DNA from: an uncultured Clostridia bacterium
Lineage (GTDB): Bacteria > Bacillota > Clostridia > TANB77 > CAG-508
DNA: 64,000 bases
Direction of reading: 5' to 3'
Assembly: GCA_949443285.1 (NCBI GenBank)
Contig: CASSLW010000006.1
Location: forward strand, 31,066-95,065
A model generated the notes under the pieces. That model saw only the letters and a list, made by a program, of their open reading frames with translations. It was not told the origin of the DNA and did no database searches. Numbering within the stretch: position 1 is the stretch's first letter; every line of letters begins with the position of its first letter. Position numbers and translations under genes: made by a program. Of this stretch, positions 36,621-45,384 are shown in pieces.

Positions 36621-38489
36621 ATGTTAGAAAAAATAAATTCAGCAGAAGACGTAAAAAAACTAAACGCAGAAGAACAAAAGAAACTAGCAGAAGAAATAAG
36701 AAAATACATATTAGAAGTCGTATCAGAAAATGGAGGGCATTTAGCATCAAACTTAGGAGTAGTAGAGTTAACAATAGCATTGCACACAGTTTTTGATTTA
36801 CCAACAGACAAAGTTGTATGGGACGTAGGTCATCAGACATATGTACATAAAATTATAACTGGAAGAAGAGAAGAACTAAAAAATATAAGAAAATTAGACG
36901 GAATAGCAGGTTTCCCAAAGACTAATGAAAATGAGGCAGATTGCTTTAATACAGGGCATAGTAGTACTTCAATTTCAGCAGCTCTAGGTATGGCAAGAGC
37001 AAGAGATATTAAAAAAGAAAACAACCACGTATTGGCTGTAATTGGGGATGGAGCTTTAACAGGTGGAATGGCATTAGAAGCTTTAAATGATGCAGGTTGT
37101 AGCAAAGCAAAATTGACAGTAATTTTAAATGATAATGAAATGAGTATTTCTAGAAATATTGGTGGAGTAAATATGCTACTTAGCAAGTTAAGAACTAGAA
37201 GAGCATATACAAAATCAAATGTTTCAGGAAAGAAAATAATAAGCAAAATACCTGTAATTGGAAAACCAATTGTAAAAATAGTGCAAAGAATGAAGAGAAG
37301 TATAAAACAGTTAGTAATTCCAAAGATGTTTTTTGAAGATATTGGTTTTAGATATTTAGGGCCAGTAGATGGGCATAATATAGAAGAATTAGAGAGAATG
37401 TTAAAAATAAGTAAAGAGCTAGACGGTCCAGTATTACTACATGTTTTAACTAAAAAAGGAAAAGGATATAAAATAGCAGAAGAAAATCCTGATAAATTCC
37501 ACGCAACAGGTCCATTTGATATTGAGACAGGAAAACCTAAAAAGGTAAAAAGTGCTGATTTTTCTAAAGTGTTTGGAGACAAGCTAGTAGAGTTGGCAAA
37601 AAACAATGATAAAATAGTTGCAATAACTGCATCAATGAAAGATGGAACTGGATTAGGAAGATTTCAAAAGGAATTTCCTGACAGATTTTTTGATATAGGT
37701 ATTGCGGAGCAACATGCTTTAGGATTAGCCGCAGGGATGGCAAAAGATGGTGTTATTCCAGTAGTTCCAATTTATTCATCATTTTATCAAAGAGCGTATG
37801 ACCAAGTAATTCACGATATTGCTCTTCAAAATTTGCCAGTTATTATGTGTGTTGATAGAGCTGGAATAGTAGGAGCAGACGGCGAAACACACCAAGGGCA
37901 GTTTGATATGGCATTTTTTAGATTAGTACCAAACTTAACGATAATGGCACCAAAGAATTTTAAAGAGCTAGAAGATATGTTAGAGTTTGCAGTAACTTTG
38001 AATAAACCTGTTGTTATAAGATATCCAAGAGGTGGAGAAGGTAAGGAAAAGATAGAACAAGAAGAAAGAATTCAACTAGGAAAAGCAGAGATTTTAAAAG
38101 AAGGAAATGACATAACAATTGTAGCAATTGGAAAAACAGTAGAAAGAGCGCAAATTGTTTCAAAAATGTTAGAAGAAAAAAATATAGAAGCAGAAGTAAT
38201 AAATGCAAGATTTTTAAAACCATTAGATAAGGAAACGATAAAAGCATCAATTGAAAAAACAAGAAGAATAATAACAATAGAAGATGGAACAATAACTAAT
38301 GGATTAGGAACAGCTGTAAAAGAATTGATAGTTGATGAAAACTTAGAAAATATAGAGGTTAAAAACTATGCATATCCAGATAATTTTATACAACATGGTA
38401 CAGTAGATGAATTAGAAAAATTATATGGACAAGATGCAGAAAGTATAGCCAACGACATAGTGAATGCTGATTATATGGTCAAAATATAA
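36621..38489 (+). CDS. dxs: 1-deoxy-D-xylulose-5-phosphate synthase
   Basis: Dxs condenses pyruvate and glyceraldehyde 3-phosphate, the first step of the MEP isoprenoid pathway. The 622-residue thiamine-diphosphate enzyme shows GGHLASNLGVVELTIALH, the diphosphate-binding motif GDGALTGGMALEALNDAG (about 140-157), DGHN in the middle domain, and DRAGIVGADGETHQGQFD in the pyrimidine domain. A C-terminal transketolase domain follows. The start follows AAAGGTGATG and a TATAAT promoter. It is followed 18 bases later by ylmH. Confidence 0.96.
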   Translation: MLEKINSAEDVKKLNAEEQKKLAEEIRKYILEVVSENGGHLASNLGVVELTIALHTVFDLPTDKVVWDVGHQTYVHKIITGRREELKNIRKLDGIAGFPKTNENEADCFNTGHSSTSISAALGMARARDIKKENNHVLAVIGDGALTGGMALEALNDAGCSKAKLTVILNDNEMSISRNIGGVNMLLSKLRTRRAYTKSNVSGKKIISKIPVIGKPIVKIVQRMKRSIKQLVIPKMFFEDIGFRYLGPVDGHNIEELERMLKISKELDGPVLLHVLTKKGKGYKIAEENPDKFHATGPFDIETGKPKKVKSADFSKVFGDKLVELAKNNDKIVAITASMKDGTGLGRFQKEFPDRFFDIGIAEQHALGLAAGMAKDGVIPVVPIYSSFYQRAYDQVIHDIALQNLPVIMCVDRAGIVGADGETHQGQFDMAFFRLVPNLTIMAPKNFKELEDMLEFAVTLNKPVVIRYPRGGEGKEKIEQEERIQLGKAEILKEGNDITIVAIGKTVERAQIVSKMLEEKNIEAEVINARFLKPLDKETIKASIEKTRRIITIEDGTITNGLGTAVKELIVDENLENIEVKNYAYPDNFIQHGTVDELEKLYGQDAESIANDIVNADYMVKI

Positions 38490-38507
38490 ATTCAGAAAGG
38501 GACAGAA

Positions 38508-39311
38508 ATGAATAAACAAGAATTATTAAAGGATTACAAAAAGCAAGAAGACAAAATGTGTTTATCACAAGTTTTAGATAAAATTGAATCTTCTAAAACA
38601 CGTGAAAAAATCGAAAAAACGGAATTTTTAGATATGTACCAAATATCATTAGTACAAAATTTCTTAAGAAAAAACAAAATCGAAAATTATAAATTATATG
38701 GTGGATATGAAGATAGCGAAAGAAAAATACTAATAATATATCCAGAAAAATATAATGAAGAAATGCTACAAAAAAATTATAATAAAATGTTAAAATTAAT
38801 TAGAATAAATCTACCAGAAGAAGACCACGGAAAATATGCACATAGAAACTATTTAGGCGGAATTGTAAAATTAGGTTTAAAAAGAGAAAAAGTAGGAGAC
38901 ATTTTAGTTCAAAATGACGGCGCTGATATTATTGTAGTAGAAGAATTTGCGGAGATTTTAAAAAATGAATTACAATCTCTTACACGTTTTGAAAAAAGTG
39001 AAATATCAATAGAAGAAATAAATAATTTAAGAAAAAAAGAAGTAAATGTAGAATTAATAAAGATAATAGTTCCTTCATTAAGGCTTGATAATATTGTATC
39101 AGACTTAGCAAAAACGTCTAGGAGCAAGGCAGCACAGATAATTGCACAAGAAAGAGTTTTTGTTAATGGTCAAAACGAAACTAAATTGTCTAAGCAAATA
39201 AAATTAGGAGATATAATTACAATTCGTGGAAAAGGTAGATTTGTTGTAAAAGAGTTCACAGGTACTACAAGAAGCGGAAGAACAGTTGTCGCAATTGAAA
39301 AATACAATTGA
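38508..39311 (+). CDS. ylmH: YlmH-type RNA-binding protein with S4 domain
   Basis: The 267-residue protein matches the YlmH family: an N-terminal two-part RNA-binding region (EFLDMYQISLVQNFLR, ILIIYPEKY, GGIVKLGLKREKVGDI) and a C-terminal S4 domain (LRLDNIVSDLAKTSRSKAA, then RVFVNGQNETKLSKQI). YlmH binds ribosomal complexes and has been linked to quality control of stalled 50S subunits. In many Bacillota it sits in the sepF-divIVA cluster; here it follows dxs instead. The start follows AAAGGGAC. Confidence 0.88.
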   Translation: MNKQELLKDYKKQEDKMCLSQVLDKIESSKTREKIEKTEFLDMYQISLVQNFLRKNKIENYKLYGGYEDSERKILIIYPEKYNEEMLQKNYNKMLKLIRINLPEEDHGKYAHRNYLGGIVKLGLKREKVGDILVQNDGADIIVVEEFAEILKNELQSLTRFEKSEISIEEINNLRKKEVNVELIKIIVPSLRLDNIVSDLAKTSRSKAAQIIAQERVFVNGQNETKLSKQIKLGDIITIRGKGRFVVKEFTGTTRSGRTVVAIEKYN

Positions 39312-39376
39312 TTTATTACCCTTTATATGTTATAATGATAAATATAACAAGCAATAAGCTTGTACAGGAGGCTAAT

Positions 39377-39796
39377 ATGAATCAAAAGACACAACAGATT
39401 GACGTATTATCTAGCATTGAACGAATCAATATTGCCAATAATGTATTTGGAGATAAAAGTAGAAAAAAACTTCAAATAATTCTCGACCAAAAGGATATTC
39501 AGAGACTTTTTGAAATAATCCCTAATCAATTGATGAATGAAATAAAAGAAAAAGAATTAGATAAGTTTTTTACTAAGTATAGCGAAGAATATATTGCACA
39601 AAAAATAATGGATAACATTATTGCAAATATATTGCACGAAGCAGTATCAGAAGCAATTAAAATCAATATCTATCAACTAACAGATGAACTGATTGAAAGT
39701 GTGATTGATACTCAAATCGTTTGGGTAGCTATAGGAAAAATTCAAAGCGAAGTAGAGAGACTTATAAAACTCTCCAAAATAGACAATATAGGATAA
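39377..39796 (+). CDS. Unrecognised helical protein
   Basis: The 139-residue protein is mostly helical and hydrophilic (QKTQQIDVLSSIERINIANN start), with no transmembrane segment and no motif I recognise. The upstream frame to 39308 overlaps ylmH, but ATG 39377 is preceded by AGGAGG at 39366-39371, and a TATAAT lies at 39331-39336, so I take the short form with its own promoter. It ends at a terminator shared with the convergent mutS2 gene. Confidence 0.7.
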   Translation: MNQKTQQIDVLSSIERINIANNVFGDKSRKKLQIILDQKDIQRLFEIIPNQLMNEIKEKELDKFFTKYSEEYIAQKIMDNIIANILHEAVSEAIKINIYQLTDELIESVIDTQIVWVAIGKIQSEVERLIKLSKIDNIG

Positions 39797-39810
39797 GATT
39801 CAAAAAGCCA

Positions 39811-39842
39811 AAAGGGGCATCTAATATAGATGCCTCTTTATA
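39811..39842. terminator. Bidirectional terminator between convergent genes
   Basis: AGGGGCATCTA pairs with TAGATGCCTCT (a G-U pair included), flanked by AAA and TTT. It serves the gene at 39377 (+) and mutS2 (-). Confidence 0.85.
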
Positions 39843-39852
39843 TATATGAAAA

Positions 39853-42222
39853 TTACTTTAAAGTAACAACAGTAACTCCTGTTTCACCTTCTCCATAAGT
39901 GCCCAAACGGTAAGTGGCAACATGAGAATTAGTTTTTAAAAATTGATGAATACCATTTTTTAATTTTCCAGTACCTTTGCCATGAACAATTCGAGCAGTT
40001 TGAAGCTTAGCCAAACTGCAATCATCTAAAAATTTATCCACTACAAAAATTGCCTCTTCAACATTCAAACCTATAACATTTACCTCAGACTTAACAGTTT
40101 TAGACTTGTTAAATCCGCCATATCCAGAAGTTTGAACATTTTGCTTTTTAGTATTAGGACTTGTTTTGACTAATTCTAAATCTTCTAATTTTACACTTGT
40201 TTTTATAGCACCAATTTGAACTTGGACTTCCTTAGATTTTGAAACATTAGAAACGACAATTCCATTTTGCCCAAAAGACCTAACAAATACTTCCATATTA
40301 AGTTTAATATTTTCAGGTTCAACAACCGAAGACTTTTCATAAGAACTTATAGTTTTATTTGTATTAGTAGTATTCTTTATTTTTTCGTTCAATTTATTTC
40401 TCATATTATCAGCAAGTTTTCTATCAGAAGAAGAAAGAGAATTCATCTCTTTTATAATTTCATTTGCTTCTTCTTTGGCGTCTAACAAAATGTTTCTTGC
40501 TTTAATTTTAGCATTAGAAATTAGCTCTTGCTCCTTATTTCTCAAAGTTTCGTAATCATTTTTTAATTTATTTTCTAAATTAGATATGTTTGCTAATTTA
40601 GTATCAATTTCAGTTTTTTCTCTTTCAATTTCAGCTTTATTATCATAAATATTTTTAAGCAATTCTTCAATATTAATTTGATTAGAAGTCATAAGCGACT
40701 TTGCTTTAGAAATAATACTTTCATTTAAACCAAGGTTTCTACTAATCTCAAAAGCATTACTTTTACCAGGAATTCCAACCAACAATTTATAAGTTGGAGT
40801 TAAAGTAGCAACATCAAACTCAACAGAAGCATTTTCAAAGCCATCAGTTACAAGTGCATATTGTTTTAGCTCTTGATAATGAGTGGTTGCAATAGTTAAA
40901 GCACCAACACTTTTTAAATGAGCTAAAATAGCAATAGCAAGATTTGCACCTTCAATAGGGTCAGTACCAGAACCTAATTCATCAACTAAAACAAGAGAAT
41001 CTTCAGTCACATTTTTCAATATTTCAACAAGATTAATCATATGAGAAGAAAAAGTACTCAAAGAATCTGAAATACTTTGATCATCTCCAATATCTGAAAA
41101 AATACTAGAAAAAACATAAATGCTAGAATTCTCATCTGCTGGAATATTAAGCCCACTACAAGCCATACAGCAAAGAAGGCCAACAGTTTTTAAACTAACG
41201 GTTTTACCACCAGTATTTGGACCAGTAATTAAAAGTGTAGAAAAATCAGAACCTAAACTTACAGAAATAGGAACAGCTTTTTCTTTTGCTATCAATGGAT
41301 GTCTTGCATTAATCAAATTTATTTCCTTTTTACCATTAATTTTTGGAGTAATTCCCTTAATTTCTTTTGAATATTTAGCCTTTGCAAAAATAAAATCTAA
41401 TCTTCCAATTAAATTAAGAGAAGTCTTCAATTCTTCGGTATAAGGTTCAAATAAAGAACTAAGCTCTTGCAAAATTTTCTCAATCTCAATTTCCTCTTCA
41501 ATTTTCAATTTGCTCAAATCATTATTCATCTCAAAAACTGCAATAGGCTCAATAAATACAGTAGAACCAGCATTTGAAATATCATGTACAAATCCTTTTA
41601 TCTGTGAACGGTATTCTTCTTTTACAGGAATTACAAAACGCTCATTGCGCATAGTAATGATATTCTCTTGAATGTATTTAGAATAGCTAGAAGAATGTAC
41701 CATATTATTTAGCTTCTCACGAATATCTAACTCTAAATTTCTCTTTTTCTTTCTAATAGATTGTAAAGCAGAAGAAGCTTTATCATCAATAACATCTTCA
41801 TCTAATATACAAGCTTCAATTCTATCCATAACACTTTTATTAAAATAAAGCTTTTCAAATAAACTTGATAAAATTGGATAATCACTCAAATCCAAAAAAT
41901 CTTTATTAAAATAATCCTTCAATCTAAAAGAAGTTTTAAAAATTTTATTTAAATTTAAAAGTTCCTTACAAGAAAGAGAAACACCACTTTCAAGCTTTTT
42001 TAACTCAACATCAATTGGACTAATTTCATAAAAACTTGGCGTAGAATTTCTATAAATTAAATTAACAGCCTCTTCAGTTTCACTTAATAAACTTTGAACT
42101 TTGCTTGTAATATTGCTAGGTGTAAGGCTAAATGCTAAATTCTTACCTTGAAATGTTGTACAATATTTTTCTAAGTTTTCTAATATTCTATTAAATTCTA
42201 ATTTATCTAAATATGTGCTCAT
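39853..42222 (-). CDS. mutS2: Endonuclease MutS2
   Basis: MutS2 is a 789-residue MutS-like ATPase with a C-terminal Smr nuclease domain; in Bacillus it splits collided ribosomes and was earlier linked to suppressing recombination. It shows the core/lever helices, Walker A GPNTGGKT near residue 338, the ABC-type signature region LVDELGSGTDPIEGANLA, a long coiled coil (about 520-620), a KOW/hinge region, and the Smr domain (VNVIGLNVEEA to the end) with IVHGKGTGKL. It lacks the MutS mismatch-recognition domain, as expected. It starts at 42222 on the minus strand with AGGAGATT upstream. Confidence 0.95.
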   Translation of the reverse strand: MSTYLDKLEFNRILENLEKYCTTFQGKNLAFSLTPSNITSKVQSLLSETEEAVNLIYRNSTPSFYEISPIDVELKKLESGVSLSCKELLNLNKIFKTSFRLKDYFNKDFLDLSDYPILSSLFEKLYFNKSVMDRIEACILDEDVIDDKASSALQSIRKKKRNLELDIREKLNNMVHSSSYSKYIQENIITMRNERFVIPVKEEYRSQIKGFVHDISNAGSTVFIEPIAVFEMNNDLSKLKIEEEIEIEKILQELSSLFEPYTEELKTSLNLIGRLDFIFAKAKYSKEIKGITPKINGKKEINLINARHPLIAKEKAVPISVSLGSDFSTLLITGPNTGGKTVSLKTVGLLCCMACSGLNIPADENSSIYVFSSIFSDIGDDQSISDSLSTFSSHMINLVEILKNVTEDSLVLVDELGSGTDPIEGANLAIAILAHLKSVGALTIATTHYQELKQYALVTDGFENASVEFDVATLTPTYKLLVGIPGKSNAFEISRNLGLNESIISKAKSLMTSNQINIEELLKNIYDNKAEIEREKTEIDTKLANISNLENKLKNDYETLRNKEQELISNAKIKARNILLDAKEEANEIIKEMNSLSSSDRKLADNMRNKLNEKIKNTTNTNKTISSYEKSSVVEPENIKLNMEVFVRSFGQNGIVVSNVSKSKEVQVQIGAIKTSVKLEDLELVKTSPNTKKQNVQTSGYGGFNKSKTVKSEVNVIGLNVEEAIFVVDKFLDDCSLAKLQTARIVHGKGTGKLKNGIHQFLKTNSHVATYRLGTYGEGETGVTVVTLK

Positions 42223-42274
42223 AATAAATCTCCTAAAATTATATTGCTACCATTATACAGTAAAAATGCGAAAA

Positions 42275-42369
42275 TGTCCATTGTGTCCATTGGGGACGTT
42301 TCTTTTTGGACAAAAATGTCCATTTGGAAACGTCCCTATTGGACATTTTTGTCCACAGGGGACACATCT
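42275..42369. repeat. REP-like element, family A (copy 3, composite)
   Basis: Two units face each other: TGTCCATTGGGGACGTTTC, an inverted part GGAAACGTCCC, then the central GGACA-TTTT-TGTCC hairpin and CAGGGGACACATCT. Confidence 0.85.
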
Positions 42370-42464
42370 ATTGAGAGAGTATGAACAAATACTAAATGGA
42401 ACAAAGTAACAGAATTGTAATAATTATGTAACAAATATTTAATATAATAAAAAGGAAAAATTAC

Positions 42465-42493
42465 TTGATAAAAATAAAAAAATATAGTATAAA
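42465..42493 (+). promoter_or_regulatory. Promoter of the 106-residue gene
   Basis: TTGATA (42465-42470), 17 bases, TATAAA (42488-42493). Confidence 0.6.
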
Positions 42494-42532
42494 TAAAACA
42501 GAAGATGTAAAAACACAAAGGAGGAAAATAAA

Positions 42533-42853
42533 ATGGCAGAATTAGGAGCAGAAAACAAAATCTCAGGAGTATTTGGTGGAGTTGAACTAAATGGAAATGG
42601 TGGAATTGGCATAGAAGGAATAGAAGCTGGAACAATTAGAAATTCAGCACTACCAGCAAAAACAGGATTTTGGACAAAATTCAAAGCATTCTGGTTACAA
42701 GAAATTGATTGGAACAAAGAAATAAAAGTAGAATTAACACCATATCAACAAAAAGTAGAAGACGAAATAAACGAATTCTTACATCAAGAAATAACATGGG
42801 AAAAAGTACATGACTTCTTATTCCAAGAAGTAACATTCGGAAAAAGAAACTAG
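42533..42853 (+). CDS. Unrecognised small protein with three similar WxxQEI-type motifs
   Basis: The 106-residue protein begins with a Gly-rich low-complexity segment (about 1-45). The rest carries three related motifs: AFWLQEIDW, EFLHQEITW and DFLFQEVTF, at about 64-72, 86-94 and 100-108 minus a few residues. This suggests a small repeated amphipathic helix, perhaps binding membrane or a partner. It has its own promoter and an AAGGAGG ribosome-binding site and is followed by a terminator. There is no signal peptide. Function unknown. Confidence 0.7.
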   Translation: MAELGAENKISGVFGGVELNGNGGIGIEGIEAGTIRNSALPAKTGFWTKFKAFWLQEIDWNKEIKVELTPYQQKVEDEINEFLHQEITWEKVHDFLFQEVTFGKRN

Positions 42854-42906
42854 GGACATTTGGGGACGTTTCCTTTTGGACATTTTGTCCACTTTGGGAC
42901 ACATCT
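42853..42906 (+). repeat. REP-like element, family A (copy 4), left flank of the transposase gene
   Basis: GGGACATTTGGGGACGTTTCC, GGACA-TTT-TGTCC and ACTTTGGGACACATCT. It is in inverted orientation to copy 5 on the other side of the gene. Confidence 0.88.
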
Positions 42907-42935
42907 ATCAAAATGTGAAAATTTAATGAATTTAT

Positions 42936-42977
42936 AAAAAAGTATAGCAAGATTAAAAAAATTGTGCTATACTTTTT
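42936..42977 (+). terminator. Terminator-like hairpin upstream of the transposase gene
   Basis: AAAAAGTATAGCA pairs perfectly with TGCTATACTTTTT. It would end transcription from the 106-residue gene. Confidence 0.8.
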
Positions 42978-43024
42978 AACGTAAATAGGGGCAAAAATTA
43001 AATAATAAGAAAGGAATGAGGTTG

Positions 43025-43816
43025 ATGCCCCGAATGGCACGTAAAGTAAGTAGTACAAAAGTTTATCACATAATATTTCGTGGTAACGATAAACAAGATA
43101 TATTTTTTGATTCACAAGATTACAAAAAATACTTAAAAGAAATTACAGTAACAAAAGAAAAATATCAATATGAAATATTAGCATATTGTTTGATGTCAAA
43201 TCATGCACATTTAATAGTATTTGACAAAAATGATAATCTTTCAAAGGCAATGCAAAGTTTAGCAGTAGCATATTCGAGTTATTTTTCAAAAAAATACGAC
43301 AAAGTTGGTCATTTATTTCAAAATAGGTTTTTAAGCAAAAATGTTGAAACAAAGGAGTATTTATTACAATTATGTCGATATATTCATCAAAATCCAACAA
43401 AGGCTAAAATAGCAGAAGTAGACAATTATAAGTGGAGTAGTTATAAAGAATATATAAATTTAGATTTAAATGAAAGAATAACTAATATAAATACAATATT
43501 ACCAATGTTTGGAAGCAACATAGAACAAGCTATAAAAAATTTTGAAACATTTCATAAATATGAAAATGAAGATTATAATAAAAATGAATATGTAGAATTT
43601 GAAATAGTGGATAAGCTTACAGATGAAGAACTAAAACAAGCAATAGAGAAAATATTAAATATTGAAAATTCAATAGAAATAAAAAAATACAATTCAAATA
43701 TAAGAGATAAATGTATAATCAAATTGAAAAACATCAAAGGAACAACAAAAACGCAAATAGCAAGAGTTACTGGGATAAATAGAAAGATAATAGAAAGAGC
43801 AATCAATAAAGAATAG
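43025..43816 (+). CDS. REP-associated tyrosine transposase (RAYT, IS200/Y1 type)
   Basis: The 263-residue HUH-type enzyme has the start MPRMARK, YHIIFRGNDKQDIFFD, the metal-binding motif HAH in YCLMSNHAHLIVF, the catalytic tyrosine region AYSSYFSKKYDKVGHLFQNR, and YIHQNPTKAKI. A C-terminal part with a helix-turn-helix (TKTQIARVTGINRKIIERA) follows. RAYTs cut and move single-stranded REP hairpins and are domesticated rather than flanked by IS ends. Here inverted family A repeats lie on both sides, so it is probably the enzyme for that family. I prefer ATG 43025 to ATG 43016, which touches the ribosome-binding site AAAGGA. Confidence 0.92.
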   Translation: MPRMARKVSSTKVYHIIFRGNDKQDIFFDSQDYKKYLKEITVTKEKYQYEILAYCLMSNHAHLIVFDKNDNLSKAMQSLAVAYSSYFSKKYDKVGHLFQNRFLSKNVETKEYLLQLCRYIHQNPTKAKIAEVDNYKWSSYKEYINLDLNERITNINTILPMFGSNIEQAIKNFETFHKYENEDYNKNEYVEFEIVDKLTDEELKQAIEKILNIENSIEIKKYNSNIRDKCIIKLKNIKGTTKTQIARVTGINRKIIERAINKE

Positions 43817-43822
43817 AAAAGG

Positions 43823-43876
43823 AGATGTGTCCCAAAATGGACAAAAATGTCTAAAAAGAAACGTCCCCAAAGGACA
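43823..43876 (-). repeat. REP-like element, family A (copy 5), right flank of the transposase gene
   Basis: AGATGTGTCCCAAAATGGAC, a loop, then AAACGTCCCCAAAGGACA; the inverted counterpart of copy 4. Confidence 0.88.
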
Positions 43877-43887
43877 AGGAGGAAAAA

Positions 43888-45252
43888 ATGGCAAAGAATA
43901 AAACAATTTTTGTGTGTAGCGAATGCGGAAATGAATCCGCAAAATGGCTAGGAAAATGTCCAGCATGTAACAGTTGGAACAGTTTTTATGAGCAAACAAT
44001 AGTTGAAACAAAAGGAAAAGATAAAGCAAAAGCAGTTGGTGAAACGGCAATACCACAAAAACTTAGCTCATATGTAGCGAAAGAAACTCTAAGGACACAT
44101 ACGGGGTTTGGAGAGTTAGATAGAGTGCTAGGTGGCGGATTAGTAAAGGGTTCACTGGTTTTATTAGGTGGAGAACCTGGTATAGGTAAATCAACATTGA
44201 TTTTACAAATTTGTGATAAAATCAAAGGAGAAGGACAAGTTCTATATGTTTCAGGAGAAGAGTCAGCAGAACAAATAAAATTAAGAGCAGATAGGCTGGG
44301 TATTAACAACGAAAATATAATGTTTTTGGGAGAAACAAATATAGATATAGTAAACCAAGCGATTATAAATATGAACCCTAAGTTAGTAATAATTGACTCT
44401 ATCCAAACTATGTATTCAGATGACATTACAGCAGCTGCTGGAAGTGTCAGCCAAGTAAGAGAGATTACTGGTCAAGTGATGAGAGTTTGCAAATCTAGAG
44501 CAATTACAACAATAATAATCGGACATGTTACAAAGGAAGGAAACATTGCAGGGCCAAGGGTTTTAGAACATATGGTAGATACAGTTCTATACTTAGAAGG
44601 AGAGAGATATTTCTCATATAGAATTCTAAGGGGAGTAAAAAACAGATTTGGCTCTACAAATGAAATTGGAATGTTTGAAATGAGAGAAGAAGGAATGTGC
44701 GAAATTTCGGACCCGTCAGACATACTAATTTCAGAAAGAGAAGACAACCCAGCAGGTTCATGCATAGTTTCAAGTATGGAAGGAACAAGACCAATCCTAG
44801 TAGAATTGCAAGCATTAACATCACAAACAGTATTTGGATATCCAAAAAGAACAGCAAATGGAATAGACTACAACAGATTATCATTATTAATTGCAGTTTT
44901 AGAGAAAAAAGCAGGGCTAATGCTAGGTTCGCAAGACGTATATTTAAATGTAGTTGGAGGTTTAAAAATAAGCGAACCATCAATCGACTTAGGAATAATG
45001 CTAGTAACAGCGTCAAGTTTTAAAAATGTAGCAATACCAAAGGATATGATAATAATAGGAGAAGTTGGACTTACAGGGGAAGTAAGAAGAATTAATTTGA
45101 TAGAAAAAAGACTGAAAGAAGCAGAAAAATTAGGATTTAAAAGTTGTATAATTCCAGAAAGTAATAAAAAGGACTTGAAAGATAAATACAAATTAGATAT
45201 AATAGGCGTCAGAAACATTAATGAAGCAATGAAAAAAGTTGGGTTAAAATAA
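43888..45252 (+). CDS. radA: DNA repair protein RadA
   Basis: RadA (Sms) promotes branch migration in recombination. The 454-residue protein has the N-terminal zinc finger (cysteines 10, 13, 24, 27), Walker A GGEPGIGKST near 93, the RadA-specific KNRFG motif near 251, and a C-terminal Lon-protease-like domain (LEKKAGLMLGSQDVYLNVVG, GEVGLTGEVRRI). The ATG at 43888 follows AAGGAGG. It is followed by disA, a conserved radA-disA pair. Confidence 0.96.
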   Translation: MAKNKTIFVCSECGNESAKWLGKCPACNSWNSFYEQTIVETKGKDKAKAVGETAIPQKLSSYVAKETLRTHTGFGELDRVLGGGLVKGSLVLLGGEPGIGKSTLILQICDKIKGEGQVLYVSGEESAEQIKLRADRLGINNENIMFLGETNIDIVNQAIINMNPKLVIIDSIQTMYSDDITAAAGSVSQVREITGQVMRVCKSRAITTIIIGHVTKEGNIAGPRVLEHMVDTVLYLEGERYFSYRILRGVKNRFGSTNEIGMFEMREEGMCEISDPSDILISEREDNPAGSCIVSSMEGTRPILVELQALTSQTVFGYPKRTANGIDYNRLSLLIAVLEKKAGLMLGSQDVYLNVVGGLKISEPSIDLGIMLVTASSFKNVAIPKDMIIIGEVGLTGEVRRINLIEKRLKEAEKLGFKSCIIPESNKKDLKDKYKLDIIGVRNINEAMKKVGLK

Positions 45253-45264
45253 AAATTGAAATAA

Positions 45265-45367
45265 AGATGTGTCCCTAGTGGACAAAAATGTCCACTAGGG
45301 ACGTTTCCAAATGGACATTTTTGTCCTAAAAGAAACGTCCCCAATGGACACAATGGACACAGCGGAC
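45265..45367. repeat. REP-like element, family A (copy 6, composite)
   Basis: The first unit is inverted (AGATGTGTCCCTAGTGGAC), the second follows as TGTCCACTAGGGACGTTTCC, and an inverted end AAACGTCCCCAATGGACA closes it. It fills the radA-disA gap. Confidence 0.85.
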
Positions 45368-45384
45368 AGAAAGGAGAATTAGAG

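Larger units (their letters stand above)
42223..42532. other. 310-base region between divergent genes
   Basis: It holds a composite family A repeat (42275-42369) and the promoter of the 106-residue gene (42465-42493). No additional gene is visible. Confidence 0.8.
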
